From the NCBI RefSeq assembly GCF_024139115.2, contig NW_026942506.1:186001-250000 (forward strand): a stretch of 64,000 nt of DNA. The letters are read 5' to 3'. The position numbers and the translations under genes are program-made. Origin of the DNA: Armigeres subalbatus (lineage: Eukaryota > Arthropoda > Insecta > Diptera > Culicidae). This document shows, one piece after another, positions 11,893 through 22,600 of this stretch (its first letter is position 1; the number at the start of each line of letters is the position of its first letter). Below the pieces are notes generated by a model. It saw nothing but the letters and a program-made list of their open reading frames with translations. It was not told the DNA's origin and did not search any database.

Positions 11893-13240
11893 CTTGCTTA
11901 AGAAATTTTATTATTTATATTCGAAAGGAAATTACACTATTTTTACAAGATAAAGCAAAACCAATGCCCAAGCTGCATGATCCTGAATGGGTGAGTGGCT
12001 TGGCCTTTATAGTAGATGTCACCAAACATCTCAATGACTTGAACATAAAGCTGCAAATCAGGGATCAACACGTCGAACTTTTATTATCCAACATGCAAAC
12101 TATTGAAACAATTTGGCACAACTGATTGTCGAATCCATATAAATTTCTAAAAAATAAATTCTGTAGAAAACAGTCGAAGCCGTTCAACAGAAATGTTCAA
12201 GCCTATTCGCTAATTTTTGAGAACACAGTTCCTCAACCCCGTTTACTGATGTGAATGGTTCAAATGGAGATAATTGACTTAAAATGCAACAACGAGCTCA
12301 AATCTATAATTCAGAAAGGCACATCTTTCGTAAGATATTTTCTCTCTCCAGAAGTACACATCTGTGTGACCAACTCTTATCAAGAGGAAGGAAGCTATAT
12401 GGAATGCGGTGAACACAGCATCTCAACAGATTATGTCGAAACTGCAGCGGTGGTGGCGTCTTGAACAAAACCAACGTGTGCAGTAAGGGCACCTGTGATG
12501 CAGTGAACACTTTGCTCACCCCGACAACCAACATGTCGCGGGTGGGCTGCGGGGACCTCAGTATGTAGATATAGAGGTCATTGCGGTTCACGCGCGGTGG
12601 TTGTTGTCGGGTGCTCGTCTCAACGTGAGATTATGATACGGACCGTTAGGTTACTATCATAGCTTGCGATCGACGGGTGGTGAGGTAGCCACCCTTGAAG
12701 TCGATGTTGTGTGTATTGACGTCAAGTGCGTTAGCATAGGCGTGAGCGTTCTCAATAGTCCCCCCCTGATGTATTGCTTAATTGCGGGCCGGGGGTACGG
12801 ACTGGCGAAAGGGTTTTGGTTTTAGTGGGTCGGGTAAGAGTTACATGACATACCCATCCCCACACTACCTGAGTACCTCCTCAGGTGTCTGGTTGCAGAT
12901 TTCCGTTTACCCTTGCTAAAAAAAAAAACTCTTATCAAGAATAAAGACAGCAAAAAGCAATTGTTGATCTTCATTATCTGTTTGCAAAATTCGGTCGCCG
13001 ATGGTGAAATAAATATGCGTCGATTATTGGAAAGAAGCTAACAATTCCGTCTAAAAAGAAAAAGGAAATAGGCACAAAAAAGATTGTGCAAACGCATGTT
13101 TACTTGTTCTTCAAAACAATTTTGGCCATTTTGTAAAACTAAATGTATAAAAAATATGTACCGAATTTTTTCTGGCCCGCTAGCAAGTGGTTATTCTGCA
13201 AACTGGTCCGTGGCTTGAAAACGGTTGGACAGACCTGGCA
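11893..13240 (+). pseudogene. hAT-superfamily transposase remnant (ZBED5/GTF2IRD2 type)
   Basis: The frame at 11893-12125 reads EITLFLQDKAKPMPKLHDPE and then a FIVDVTKHLNDLNIKLQ segment, the pattern seen in hAT-derived ZBED5/GTF2IRD2-like proteins. Further decayed pieces follow in order: MEIIDLKCNNELKS (about 12258-12300), then STHLCDQL (about 12355), corresponding to the C-terminal dimerisation region. Stops and frame changes separate them. The copy is split at 12385/12927 by a poly(A) retroposon and resumes at 12941. The N-terminal zinc finger and the catalytic DDE part are not visible, so this is the 3' portion only. Confidence 0.7.
12386..12926 (+). mobile_element. 5'-truncated poly(A) retroposon inside the hAT remnant
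   Basis: A ~540-bp G+C-richer insert ends in a run of ten A residues and is flanked by the 14-bp direct repeat AACTCTTATCAAGA (12372-12385 and 12927-12940). Removing the insert and one repeat rejoins the hAT C-terminal region. The poly(A) tail plus long target duplication is the signature of LINE-type target-primed insertion. No reverse transcriptase motif is present; it may be the 3' UTR of a LINE or a SINE. Family not recognised. Confidence 0.85.
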
Positions 13241-13242
13241 TT

Positions 13243-13505
13243 GGCTAAGCATCTATTAAATGTGCCTCTTGAAATAAAAATGTTGGTTAATTATTGATAT
13301 ATATTACAATGATTTTACCAAAAAAAAACCATTCTAAATCAATAAAAATCACTTAAAAATGCATTGGTCTGAACAAAGCTCGGAAATTCGAAATTCCCAA
13401 TGAATGCTTGACGCTTTCGGAGACAAACAATACAAAATTTTCAAAATAAAATCTCGTTTAAAAATACGTATGTACTTCATATGGTCCATATTACCCACAC
13501 CAGAA
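13243..13505. repeat. Dispersed ~260-bp repeat, copy 2
   Basis: Matches 5142-5402 in the same orientation (GGCTAAGCAT … CCCACACCAGA). It begins at the right edge of the hAT remnant. The short minus frame at 13349-13534 is not supported as a gene. Confidence 0.75.
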
Positions 13506-14349
13506 CGTGTACGTTTTACCCCACCATGATCCAATTTCTTGAAAAATTCTCAAAAAATCGAATTTGGTGATAAATTATCAATTCAACCCATTGTACTTTG
13601 ATTAGACTAAGTTTGCAGATTAGCTATGCCGCTTTCTGGTTTAAAAGCTTTAATAATGCGCATACAAAATTGGAACAAAAATGGAATTTCAGCGCTTCAG
13701 TATATGGAAAAGTCTCAAGAAAATACAAATCGAATATCGTAATCGAAATCGAGGCCACGTGATCATAAGGATTTCGAAGCACAGGATCGTAATCCTTACA
13801 GCTATTTTCTAACTAAGCAGTTAATTCAAGCAAACCGAATGACCAGACTATCACTGCAAATAGTTAAATACGCACCTTAAGAAACGATCTTCTAGATTTT
13901 TATTTTGCTGATCTTACATTATTAATTGAGATTTGCAAATCCACTGCCAGTCACTTTCAGTACAATTATGTCCACCCCGAAAACAAATACACTGGATTTT
14001 GTTTTTACACGATTTACACTTTCTTAATTTTTCACCCATCCTAAATGCTTGACGCATATTAATTACCATGTGATTTTTCTTTGAATTAATTAGGATTTTT
14101 TGAAACATGTTGCAAAGCTTTTAATAGCAAATTGAAGTCATACGAACAAAAATACGAGCGAAAAAAAATCGGGTAAAAACAAAATCCTGTGTAGCACCTG
14201 GAACTTCGCATTTGCTCCGGCTCCTGACCTGGGTTTTCTCATCTCTTGCTCATTAGCTCTGTACATCAAACAAACCTTCCCGTTGGTTTTATTGTGTGGT
14301 ACGAAGTACCTCTGTGGCTGTTGTACTGACAGCCTTTTGGGCTTGTTAC
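13506..14349. other. No recognisable feature
   Basis: AT-rich sequence. The 64-codon minus frame at 13914-14108 has no family signature. Confidence 0.5.
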
Positions 14350-14820
14350 CACAATGTGTTTAAATGCGTTCTTCAGTTGGGTGTCCTTCCATCGAGCTTA
14401 TAAGCGAATTTCTCAACGCCCTTGCCCGACAGGCGCTGTATGTCCATCCGCATGGTTCTTTCACGCATAGAACCGCTGATGCTGGACAGCCTTGCGCGAA
14501 TCTTACATACCGCCAGATAGTGGTGAGAGTCGATATTAGACCCTCGGACGGTCCACACATCTATGACATCTGAGAAATACCGACCGTTCACCAAAATATG
14601 GTGTGCTTTCGAAAATTCATGCGTGAAAAATAGGTGCCACAGATAGCTTTTCCTCTGGCTGTGACTCGTGTCAGGTCGTTGTCATTGGTAGTTGCGTGAA
14701 GACTCACCTTTCGCATGGCTGGGCGTAAGGACACTTTCCTACCAATTTGTTAGTTTGCGTCTCCGATGATGAATTTCACGTCGAGTTTTGGGCATTCTCC
14801 CTAGGTCTTGTCTAGACATT
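14350..14820 (-). pseudogene. RTE-clade endonuclease fragment
   Basis: The minus frame at 14594-14373 contains LVNGRYFSDVIDVWTVRGSN followed by IDSHHYLAVC, parallel to the INGKFFSDITNVRTYRSANI and ESDHYLVAVC stretch of the RTE at 10845-10950. The conserved SDH is SHH here, losing the aspartate. Flanking sequence to about 14820 is more decayed endonuclease. This is a different, more diverged subfamily from the 8.5-11.9 kb copy. No reverse transcriptase follows. Confidence 0.75.
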
Positions 14821-15215
14821 TAGTCGAATGGAAATTTAGTCCAATGTTGAAAGTAAATTTTATCATAATAGGTAATTTAGTAATATGGGAAATTAGTCAA
14901 TGGATTTTTGATTAAATTGGATTAACCCTTCCAGGACGGATGGGTCATATATTGTATACCCAGCATTTTAGATTTGCTGTGTAAAATCATAGAAGAAAGA
15001 TAGATCCCCACTTTCTTCAGCAAAACTATTCACCAGGATGTTGGCTTTGCAGGAAAAATATCGGGAGCCAAGTTTGACTATACCCCGAACACCCAAATAT
15101 CCGATACCTGTGGAAGATTTCGCTCCTGAGAGCATGCAAATGAATCACATTGCTGGATAGTTCTGAATACTCAGACAAGTTGAGCCAACCTGAACGTTAT
15201 GGCTGTGATTATTGT
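14821..15215. other. No recognisable feature
   Basis: Non-coding. A short TAGTC/TTTAGTC-like repetition around 14820-14900 is too loose to call. Confidence 0.4.
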
Positions 15216-15960
15216 CAGGAATACGAGATGCTCAAGGTACTCCAAAACGTTCTCGAGTTCAGCTCATGACACTTACCGGATCAATCAAGGTTTTGACAAT
15301 GTCCTCATCCTCTGTGTACCCATTCCGGTTTAATAGGCATGATGCAAACCCAATTTTCTTGAATACGAGATGCCTTAAGGTACTAGAAAACGTTCTAGAG
15401 TTCAGCCCACAGTATCTATCCGATCAATCAAAGCTTTTGCAATGTACTTATCGTCGGTATACACCCAGTCTGGTTCAATAGGCATCATCCAAAATCTTGT
15501 TTCTTAAATACAAGATGCTCATGGTACTTTGAAGGGTTCTGAAGTTCAGCCCACAATATCTACCAGATGAATAAAGGCTTTAGCATTGTCCCCATCGACA
15601 GTATAGGTTCTCCCCCAATCTAGTTCAATAAGCATGAACGCATCACGCAAATCTAATTTTGTTGAATACGAGATCTTCAAGGTAGTTACTTCAAAATGTT
15701 CTGGAGTTCAGCCCACGGTATCTTTCAGATCAATCAAGGCTTTTGCAATGTCCTGTTCAATAGATACATACGCATCATGCAAACTCAATTTTCGTGCATA
15801 CGGGATCTTCAAGGTACTCCAAAATATTCTTTAGTTTAGTTCATAGTATCTACCAGATCAAGGCTTTCGCAATATCTTCATTATCGGTATTTACCCAATC
15901 CGGTGTAATAAGCATATGATCCTAATTTCCATGAACATGAGATCCAATATCCAAGGTGTT
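15216..15960. repeat. Minisatellite, ~142-bp unit, about five copies
   Basis: The landmark ATACGAGATG recurs (diverged) at 15221, 15363, 15508, 15666, 15798 and 15935, giving spacings of 132-158 bp. Each unit also has a GTTCAGCCCA-like and a GATCAATCAAGG-like segment. Open frames at 15212-15481 and 15634-15834 follow the repeat and are not supported as genes. Confidence 0.8.
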
Positions 15961-16060
15961 CCAAAATGATCTTGATTCAAGATGCACAATGACAATAAGG
16001 TTAACCTACTATTTATTCTGCGGTCACGGATGATCAAGTAGTTCAATCGTTACGGTTCCA

Positions 16061-16167
16061 CCCAAGCAGTACAAGTCAGTCATAAATGGTTACAGCAACT
16101 TGATTGTGACTGAATCTGGTCACATATGAGTTGCAGTAACTTATCAGTAACATGTGTGCTGCTAGGG
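16061..16167. mobile_element. 107-bp MITE, copy 2
   Basis: Starts CCCAAGCAGTACA; the other end, inverted, is CCCTAGCAGCACACATG. CA flanks both sides (16059-16060, 16168-16169). Same length and interior as the copies at 10449 and 42508. Confidence 0.85.
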
Positions 16168-16479
16168 CAGGACGTTTTTGTAAACCTAAACTGGGATATC
16201 ATATATAAGGGTCTATAATACAGTCGATCCTCTATGAGTCGCTAAAGAAAGGACCATTGACTCAAGCATACCTCGAGATGTGGAATAGAAGTTCCTTGGA
16301 AAATTGATTGAAAGATCTATTAGAGTAGCCGAGAAAATATTTTTAGTATGGCATCATTTGCTTCCACGAGTCGATACCGAGTCGTAGAACATCGACTCAT
16401 GGAGGCCCTATTGTAGCTTGTGAAAATAATGAATAAAATCGTACCGGCTCAATGAACCTGCTGTGATGTTTGGCGTTTA

Positions 16480-16960
16480 GGACTTGGATGATCGGGTAGA
16501 TCGCATGACAGGCCGGTTTGAAGAACCATAAAGGCCTGTAGTGGCTTGTAAAAGCGTTGAGTGAAATCCTTTCGGGTTTTGGGACATGCTGGGGTGTTTT
16601 ACGATGCACATATACATCTTTCTGGGCTTGGTTGATCGAGTAGATTGCATCTTTTGAACTCCTGGGCGTTTTGGAGAACCTAAAAGGTCTATAGTACCTT
16701 AGCGTTGCACGTATACGTCATTAAGGACTTGGTTGATTGGGTAGATCGCATCTTATGAACTCTTGGGCGTTTTGGAAAACCAAAAAGGTCTGTAGTAGGT
16801 AGTAACCATAATGAGTGAAATTCTTTTGGCTCAATGAACCTGCTGGGATGTTTAGCGATGCACGAATACATCGTTCAGGGCTTGGTTGATCGTGTTGATT
16901 ATATGTTCTGAACTCCATGCCGTTTTGGAGACCCTGAAATAGGTTACGTTGACTCAATGG
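16480..16960. repeat. Imperfect minisatellite, units of about 100-155 bp
   Basis: A GGRCTTGGTTGATCG landmark recurs at about 16480, 16627, 16727 and 16878, each followed by a GAACTCnTGGGCGTTTTGGA-like segment and, in most units, AAAGGTCTRTAG. Short minus frames here simply read the repeat. A 17-bp direct duplication (ATGGGTTTTGCTTGG) follows at 16958-16990. Confidence 0.7.
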
Positions 16961-17002
16961 GTTTTGCTTGGATGGGTTTTGCTTGGATGGCTTGCAAGTC
17001 AG

Positions 17003-17809
17003 TTACGCGTCTGTACAGGAATGTCCTTTCTCTTTGGAGATCTTTGAAGATATCAGCCCCTTTGGATAAAGAGCACTCCTCCCAATATCTTCGGGTAGTA
17101 GAATCGAGGCAAAGGCGAAGCCAGCGAATGAGTAATACGTCCCAGAATTCCGTTCTCCTATCTGCTGCAGCATTTTGACATTGGCTTCAAACTTTTTAAC
17201 AAGACTTTGGAGATCCGATGGTGATTCTCGTTTCAGGGAAGAAGAATCAAACAGGGAGTCCACGTACGAATGGAAGTTATCCAGCAGCAATTTCCACGTA
17301 ATTGAATAATTATTGGAACAGATGGGGATCGTCTGTATAAGCTGCAGTACTCCACTCGACAGTGACGACCGGTAATAATGAAATTATTGGATGTTAGACA
17401 GACCAGTAGCAGAGTGAACGAGAGAGATGTACAAGTCATGGAAATTTAACTAATTTCACATTTTCCGACGAAAAACAGGGACAATCGCATCTGTGATACC
17501 GACAGAGGGACATGCGTCGAATTATTTGGGGAGTTACGATTCTGGATGACTGCCGGTTTATTGTGGGTCAGCAAAAAGCTCTTTATCCGGTAATATGCTG
17601 TCTCTTGCGCTAGTTCGCTCCTTCGGGTATAAGTCCAACGACGCTTCATCTAGCGTCTCAAGTTCACTTTGTATGTTTCTGTAGTCCAATAATAGCTTGG
17701 TCAGACTTTCTAGTCGTATTGGAACCTCGACCGATTGCCTATTTTCGTCGAAGTCGTCAACGAAAGCTTTGAGCTTTGAGACTTTGAGGATGTTAGAATC
17801 TGCGAACAA
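17003..17809 (-). pseudogene. BEL/Pao-type LTR retrotransposon gag remnant
   Basis: Minus frames 17809-17558, 17649-17446 and 17290-17003 read as successive parts of a BEL/Pao-like Gag. First comes a helical segment with VEVPIRLESLTKLLLDYRNI and QSELETLDEASLDL, then YYRIKSFLLTHN, then LLDNFHSYVDSLF and SPSDLQSLVKKFEANVK. These match the usual BEL order (charge-rich helix, FLL/H box, SPSDL repeat helix). Two frame changes break it and the C-terminal knuckles, protease and pol are absent. A candidate LTR and primer site lie upstream at 18021-18396, in the correct order for a minus-strand element. Assignment is by pattern, without a search. Confidence 0.65.
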
Positions 17810-18020
17810 CGAGCCACAGCACGCACAGATAGAAAATTAGAAGTAAAGGAAAGCTAATTACATACTTCTTCAGGCAATTTGATTGCCTTGAACTTAATAT
17901 ATAGCACAGCAGAAGACGATCTGATTTAAATAGCGGCAGATTGGTAAGGACATTTTTGGAATCGTTCAGCGTGGTGACTCAGGGATCGAAGAGGTGCTGG
18001 TTCCGCGGAGGTCAACACGA

Positions 18021-18038
18021 CTCGGTTCGAAGGACCAA
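18021..18038 (-). promoter_or_regulatory. Candidate primer-binding site of the BEL-like element
   Basis: Immediately downstream of the candidate LTR the minus strand reads TTGGTCCTTCGAACCGAG, a GGTCCTTCGA-type start familiar from BEL/Pao elements. No tRNA match could be checked. Confidence 0.45.
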
Positions 18039-18396
18039 TGGTTATAAAAGCGAACAGATGGGTTATCTGAGTTACAAGAGGGTTCCAGAGGTGGTCACTT
18101 TCTTTTTCAAGAGCTCTTCACTACAATTCCACTCTATGAAAATGAAGACAATTTTCACTCGTGACTTTCTTGCGATTAAATTCCAACTTTATACCAACTT
18201 CTACTGATTCTTAACTTCTCATACAACATTGATTTCACTCGTACTCGATACTTGAACTATTTAATTCGTTGATGTTGTTGGCGATGTAGTCCTTCGCAGC
18301 AAAATTGACCCGTACCTTTCACGACGTTCTTTTATAACCAGGGATAGCGGAGGAAGGTGTGACGCCATACTACTGTTCAATTCGTCTCGTGTAACA
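18039..18396 (-). repeat. Candidate 5' LTR of the BEL-like element
   Basis: On the minus strand a 358-bp block begins TGTTACACGAG and ends TATAACCA, so it has TG…CA ends. It holds a TATAAAAG box at about 18327-18340 and sits directly before the primer-binding-like sequence and ~230 bp before gag. No second LTR is in the window, so boundaries rest only on the TG/CA ends and position. Confidence 0.45.
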
Positions 18397-19505
18397 AGGC
18401 TTCACAATCGTATTGTTTAAGTCCACATTTAGAAGGCGAATAACAGTTAATTCGTGATAATGGCAAACGAACATAGGGTATGCCGCCTTAACTGGGCTGC
18501 GAAACCTAGCTGCCATATTAGAATGACGTGAAATATTATTTTAAATTTTCACTAAATTGTTTGCAGTAAGTATAGTGTTAAAGAACGGCACAAAGTATCA
18601 TTCAATATTTTGGAATAATTCATTTGGCTTTTCTACATAAGTTGAGCTTTGTCAGCTCAGATCAAAGTAAGTCGTGGTCGTGAGAAGTCACAAATTTGTC
18701 ATAACGTCAAAAAAAAATTTTCAACATTCAATCTCAAAGAGTTGCCGAATTTATTAAAATGGAAGCTATAGAACCCTCAAGACCGAAGCCTGCAAACGGA
18801 TCTCTACAGCTCGTTGAATCCAGAGTCACGCCAGCTGTACAGCCAAAGAAGTCCGGATCAATTAGGATTTTTTCCATGTCTCGTGGTTTTTGCTGCCTGT
18901 TGCCCTTGATAACGTTAAACGGAACAATAATCTGCCTCCTTTCGTCGCTGTTGTCAACTATGAAGTTCATGGGAGGTAAATTGATTCAATTCCATCGGTA
19001 GAGCAGGAAGAGAGTAAGTACTTCATGAGCAAAGTGAGTACCTTTTTACCATTATTATCTTACTAAATAATTTCTTTTAACTAGTATAACACATGTCTAC
19101 TAATGTGATGTTAAATAGCATCCTGGAGTTTTATAAAATAGCATCTTGATTTCGAATGTTTATTAAATAATATTGAATATTCAAAGTGAAATAAATGCAT
19201 TTACATCGCTCACTGGAGATGTGCATGAGCTTTATGACCGCACAATTTTTATCGCCTACTGGAGATAATAGAAAACAAAGTAATTTGTGAAACTAAAGTA
19301 ATTCATTCAAGTAAAAACAAATAATCATAAAAAATACCAATCCATTGTATCATCGAGATATGTATTTCAGATTTATTATTAATGTATTGTGCGGCACTAA
19401 TTATACTCTCCATGTCTCCGTGTCTGCTAACGAAACCGCAACCACCCTTCGACACTATATATATGCTGTCTACAATTTTTAAATTGTTTGGATTTTTCAA
19501 CATTA
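18397..19505. other. No recognised gene
   Basis: A 78-codon minus frame (18734-18970) with a DPFAGFGLEGSIASILI segment looks protein-like in composition, but I cannot assign it. The rest is AT-rich and non-coding. Confidence 0.4.
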
Positions 19506-20003
19506 ACCGTACCCTTAGTGGAGGTAGCACCAATAGTGGAGGTAGTGGGGTTTAAATGGGATTTATTATATTTATAGACTTTACGATGGTTTCAGTTAAT
19601 GCGTCGTGCTTTAAATATCCTTTTAAATGCAACTTACCTTAAGATTTCGCTTGAAAAACTATTGAAAACAATGATTTTCCTTAACAAAATTGACTCCCTT
19701 GCACCTATAGTGGTGCAACTGTACCAATAGTGGCGAGTCTGATAAGAAACCAATGGATAGCACCACTATAGGAACCAAAATTAATTTTTACCGCCACTAA
19801 AGGAACAGTGTACCCATAGTGGTGCAAGCAATATTTGGTAATTGTTGATGTTAAATGACATCTATCTCATTTTTGTTAGCAAATTTATTAGTTTATCTAT
19901 TGACTAAAATAATAAAGCAGTAAGTTTCCCATAATTATAATTTTTTAAAAAATATTTTCTTTTGTAGATCTACTAATACCTCCACTATTGGTACCGTTAC
20001 CCT
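19506..20003. repeat. Cluster of ACCAATAGTGG motifs with inverted flanks
   Basis: The left edge has GCACCAATAGTGGAGGTA (about 19527-19544) and the right edge its inverse, TACCTCCACTATTGGTAC (about 19975-19992). Between them lie ACCAATAGTGGCG, GCACCACTATAGG, CCCATAGTGGTGC and similar copies on both strands (19695-19830). This could be a decayed foldback element or a cluster of protein-binding sites. No coding sequence. Confidence 0.6.
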
Positions 20004-22100
20004 ATTGATGTGATTATTTATTTATGTAAGAAGTTCATCACTGCCGGCTTATTGAAGGCTAAATACAAATCGATCATACAGACGGGTGGATCAGCATGCA
20101 AGACAAAGGGCCAAGATGGTGGCTATCTACATAGGGTATCTGTTCCATTATTAATAACATGCTCCTATATCAATAACATTCGCAAAACAGGCAATTTAGA
20201 CTCAATTTGTGTCGTGTTTTGTTGTTATCCGGCGTGCTCACTGCTGAAAAAAATCACAAAAATGAGAAATAAAACAATTTGCGCATCAATTCTTTGTTTT
20301 CGAATGGTATTGATTTGGGTACATGGTATGAATTCAAGGAGCAGTTCCCCTACATACAAACATACATCATCAAATTAAAATTATTTCAAAATTATAATAA
20401 CAATATCGATTTTATTTTCAAAACTCATTTCCATTCCATGTATTATCATTATCATTATTATAAATTTAAACATTATTTTCATTTGATTGTTAGTTCAAAC
20501 CAAACTATTTTATTTTTAGGATATTATCATGACAACACACAATATGAGATGGTATACAAACGAAAATCAATATTCCAGCATTCATATGAATTTGGAATGA
20601 AAAAAAAACTTAACAAATAGCACTTGAGTTGAACCGACAAACGAAAAAAAAAATCAATTTGCATTAATTTTTGTTGAATGTATGGCAATATTTATTACAG
20701 TTATTACAAAAATTGTATCACTTTTAATTATGCTTACAATGTTCACAAAAATCACTACTATCTACGGTATATGTTTCTAAAAACTACCAACAATCAAAAA
20801 AGCAAAGCGAGAGATGAACCGGTCTTGGGCTGAAAATCTCTTCGTGCACGGGTTCTATGCTATTCTTCTTATTAAATCTCTACCATTTGTTTAATTTTAT
20901 TCATTTTTCAGAATATTTACAAATTTTATTATTTCCGTTCGTAATCCTAGGTAGTCAACCACATGGAAATTGGAGACAATATTTTATTATAATAACTGTA
21001 TACTTTGTAATAGTCACGCTTTGATCGCCCCGCAAAGCCATTGAATTATTTATTCTTATTATTTTATATTCATCACATTGCTTCTTATCATGAATATATT
21101 TCATATTATTTTTCATTTCATATGCTATATTATATATTGTATATATTTATAATCAGTTTTCCAGTGAATTAATGCCGCCAGGGATACATTTTCCGATACA
21201 GGCCCGGGGTTCAGTGATTCTTCGACCGAAACGCCACCGTATTAAGTTGTACTTACAGGAAGTAGTTACTTATAGCTTAAATTAACAATGAAATTGATGT
21301 TTCAGAGCAAGATATTGGAGCACCGTAGCTTTATAGGATTCTATACCTATTTCATATATTCTCTACACATGCCCAAATTTCTTTTACAATATAACTGATT
21401 TGAATATAAATATACAGGGGTTGGGAGGGTGCATCAGGGCATCAATGTAGTTACAATTGGACAATGAAGTGGTAGCCAATCGGAGTCAAGGAAGGAAAAT
21501 ATTAGTCGTACGCGTCTATTATTTTTATCTCCAACAGTTGTTAACCAGTTGACGCGCCCTTCTTCAAACAAACCATCCCGTGGAAAGCTTGATAAGTATT
21601 GCAAATTTCATTATTATATTTGTTGGATCATTCTGCTGGAAGGAGATTCTCATATTCCCGTGGGTTTCGTGTAAGTGTCTCTGCTTACAGGTCCACCACC
21701 CCCATTTTTGGCCTTTCATACAGCATTATGTTGAATTCAGAATCATATTGAAATTTGACCTTACTGCCAAGTGGAACCGCATGCAGAGCAAGACTCTATC
21801 CAGGATGGTGGCTTACTTCATACATACATACATACAAGTTGAGCTTTGTCAGCTATGACATTTGCTAATCCAACTTATTTTTCCGTGGGGTACGTTATGA
21901 ACATTCTAGAACCTAACGAGACTTTAACTGTAATTCACTCAGCATTTCATTTGTATAATTCACAATTGCATAGATAAGATGTCACATGCAGTTAATTCTT
22001 AGTGTCTCATGAGCTTGGTAGCACATTTTCTTTTATGTTTTTATCGCTTGCCACAATTCTTGTTCGAGCCTCAATAAAAACTAACCACTCGCTCGTAAAG
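20004..22100. other. Long AT-rich stretch without a recognised gene
   Basis: Short frames at 20010-20378 and 20279-20620 are rich in Tyr, Asn, Ile and Lys, as expected of AT-rich DNA. They show no domain. Sequence at 21050-21150 is nearly pure A/T. Confidence 0.5.
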
Positions 22101-22600
22101 TTCAGATAGAGCTCAACAAAGAACAAATCTTCCAATTCCGTTTCATCGCTTTTGCTTTAAACTGCGCTGCTGCCTTGGGCCTCCTGACCCTGCCTTTTAT
22201 GACCTCAAACAACAGTCGTGAAATACACTCGCACTGTACGTCTTTAATTACTATTGTAAACATGTGTCCTTTCCAAACATTGAACTCTTTCTGCATTCTA
22301 TCATCGTCAGCTGGGTGGATGCATGTTTGTCCGCTTATTGCCCCAGCAGATTTCCTTAAGGATATGGGGAAGGAGGGCGTGTTTGCGAACGAACCCATCT
22401 TTAGATGTAGAGAAAGTGACGTAGAAAACAATTGCCCGTCGCCGTTGTCGGTTTCGTCTGGCCCATTGTTCGGCATTATTGCCCTCGAGGGATCTATGGG
22501 TGGTAAACAGTCTACCCACGATACCCACGATGATGAACGTGAATGGGAGCGTGGTCTACGCGAGGTAGCATACAGGATCGGTTAATTGGTCATATATTGT
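22101..22600. other. Balanced-composition stretch with overlapping open frames, identity unknown
   Basis: Two antiparallel frames overlap: plus 22175-22585 (136 codons) and minus 22102-22476 (124 codons). Composition is less AT-rich than the surroundings, so a decayed exon or transposon is possible. The minus frame ends in a basic stretch (GRVRRPKAAAQFKAKAMKRN). Neither frame has a motif I recognise and I cannot choose a strand. Confidence 0.35.

Noticed and set aside
18636..21855. TTGAGCTTTGTCAGCT shared at about 18640 and 21840
   Set aside because: Only about 20 bp are shared, with no continuing similarity; too short to call a repeat family.
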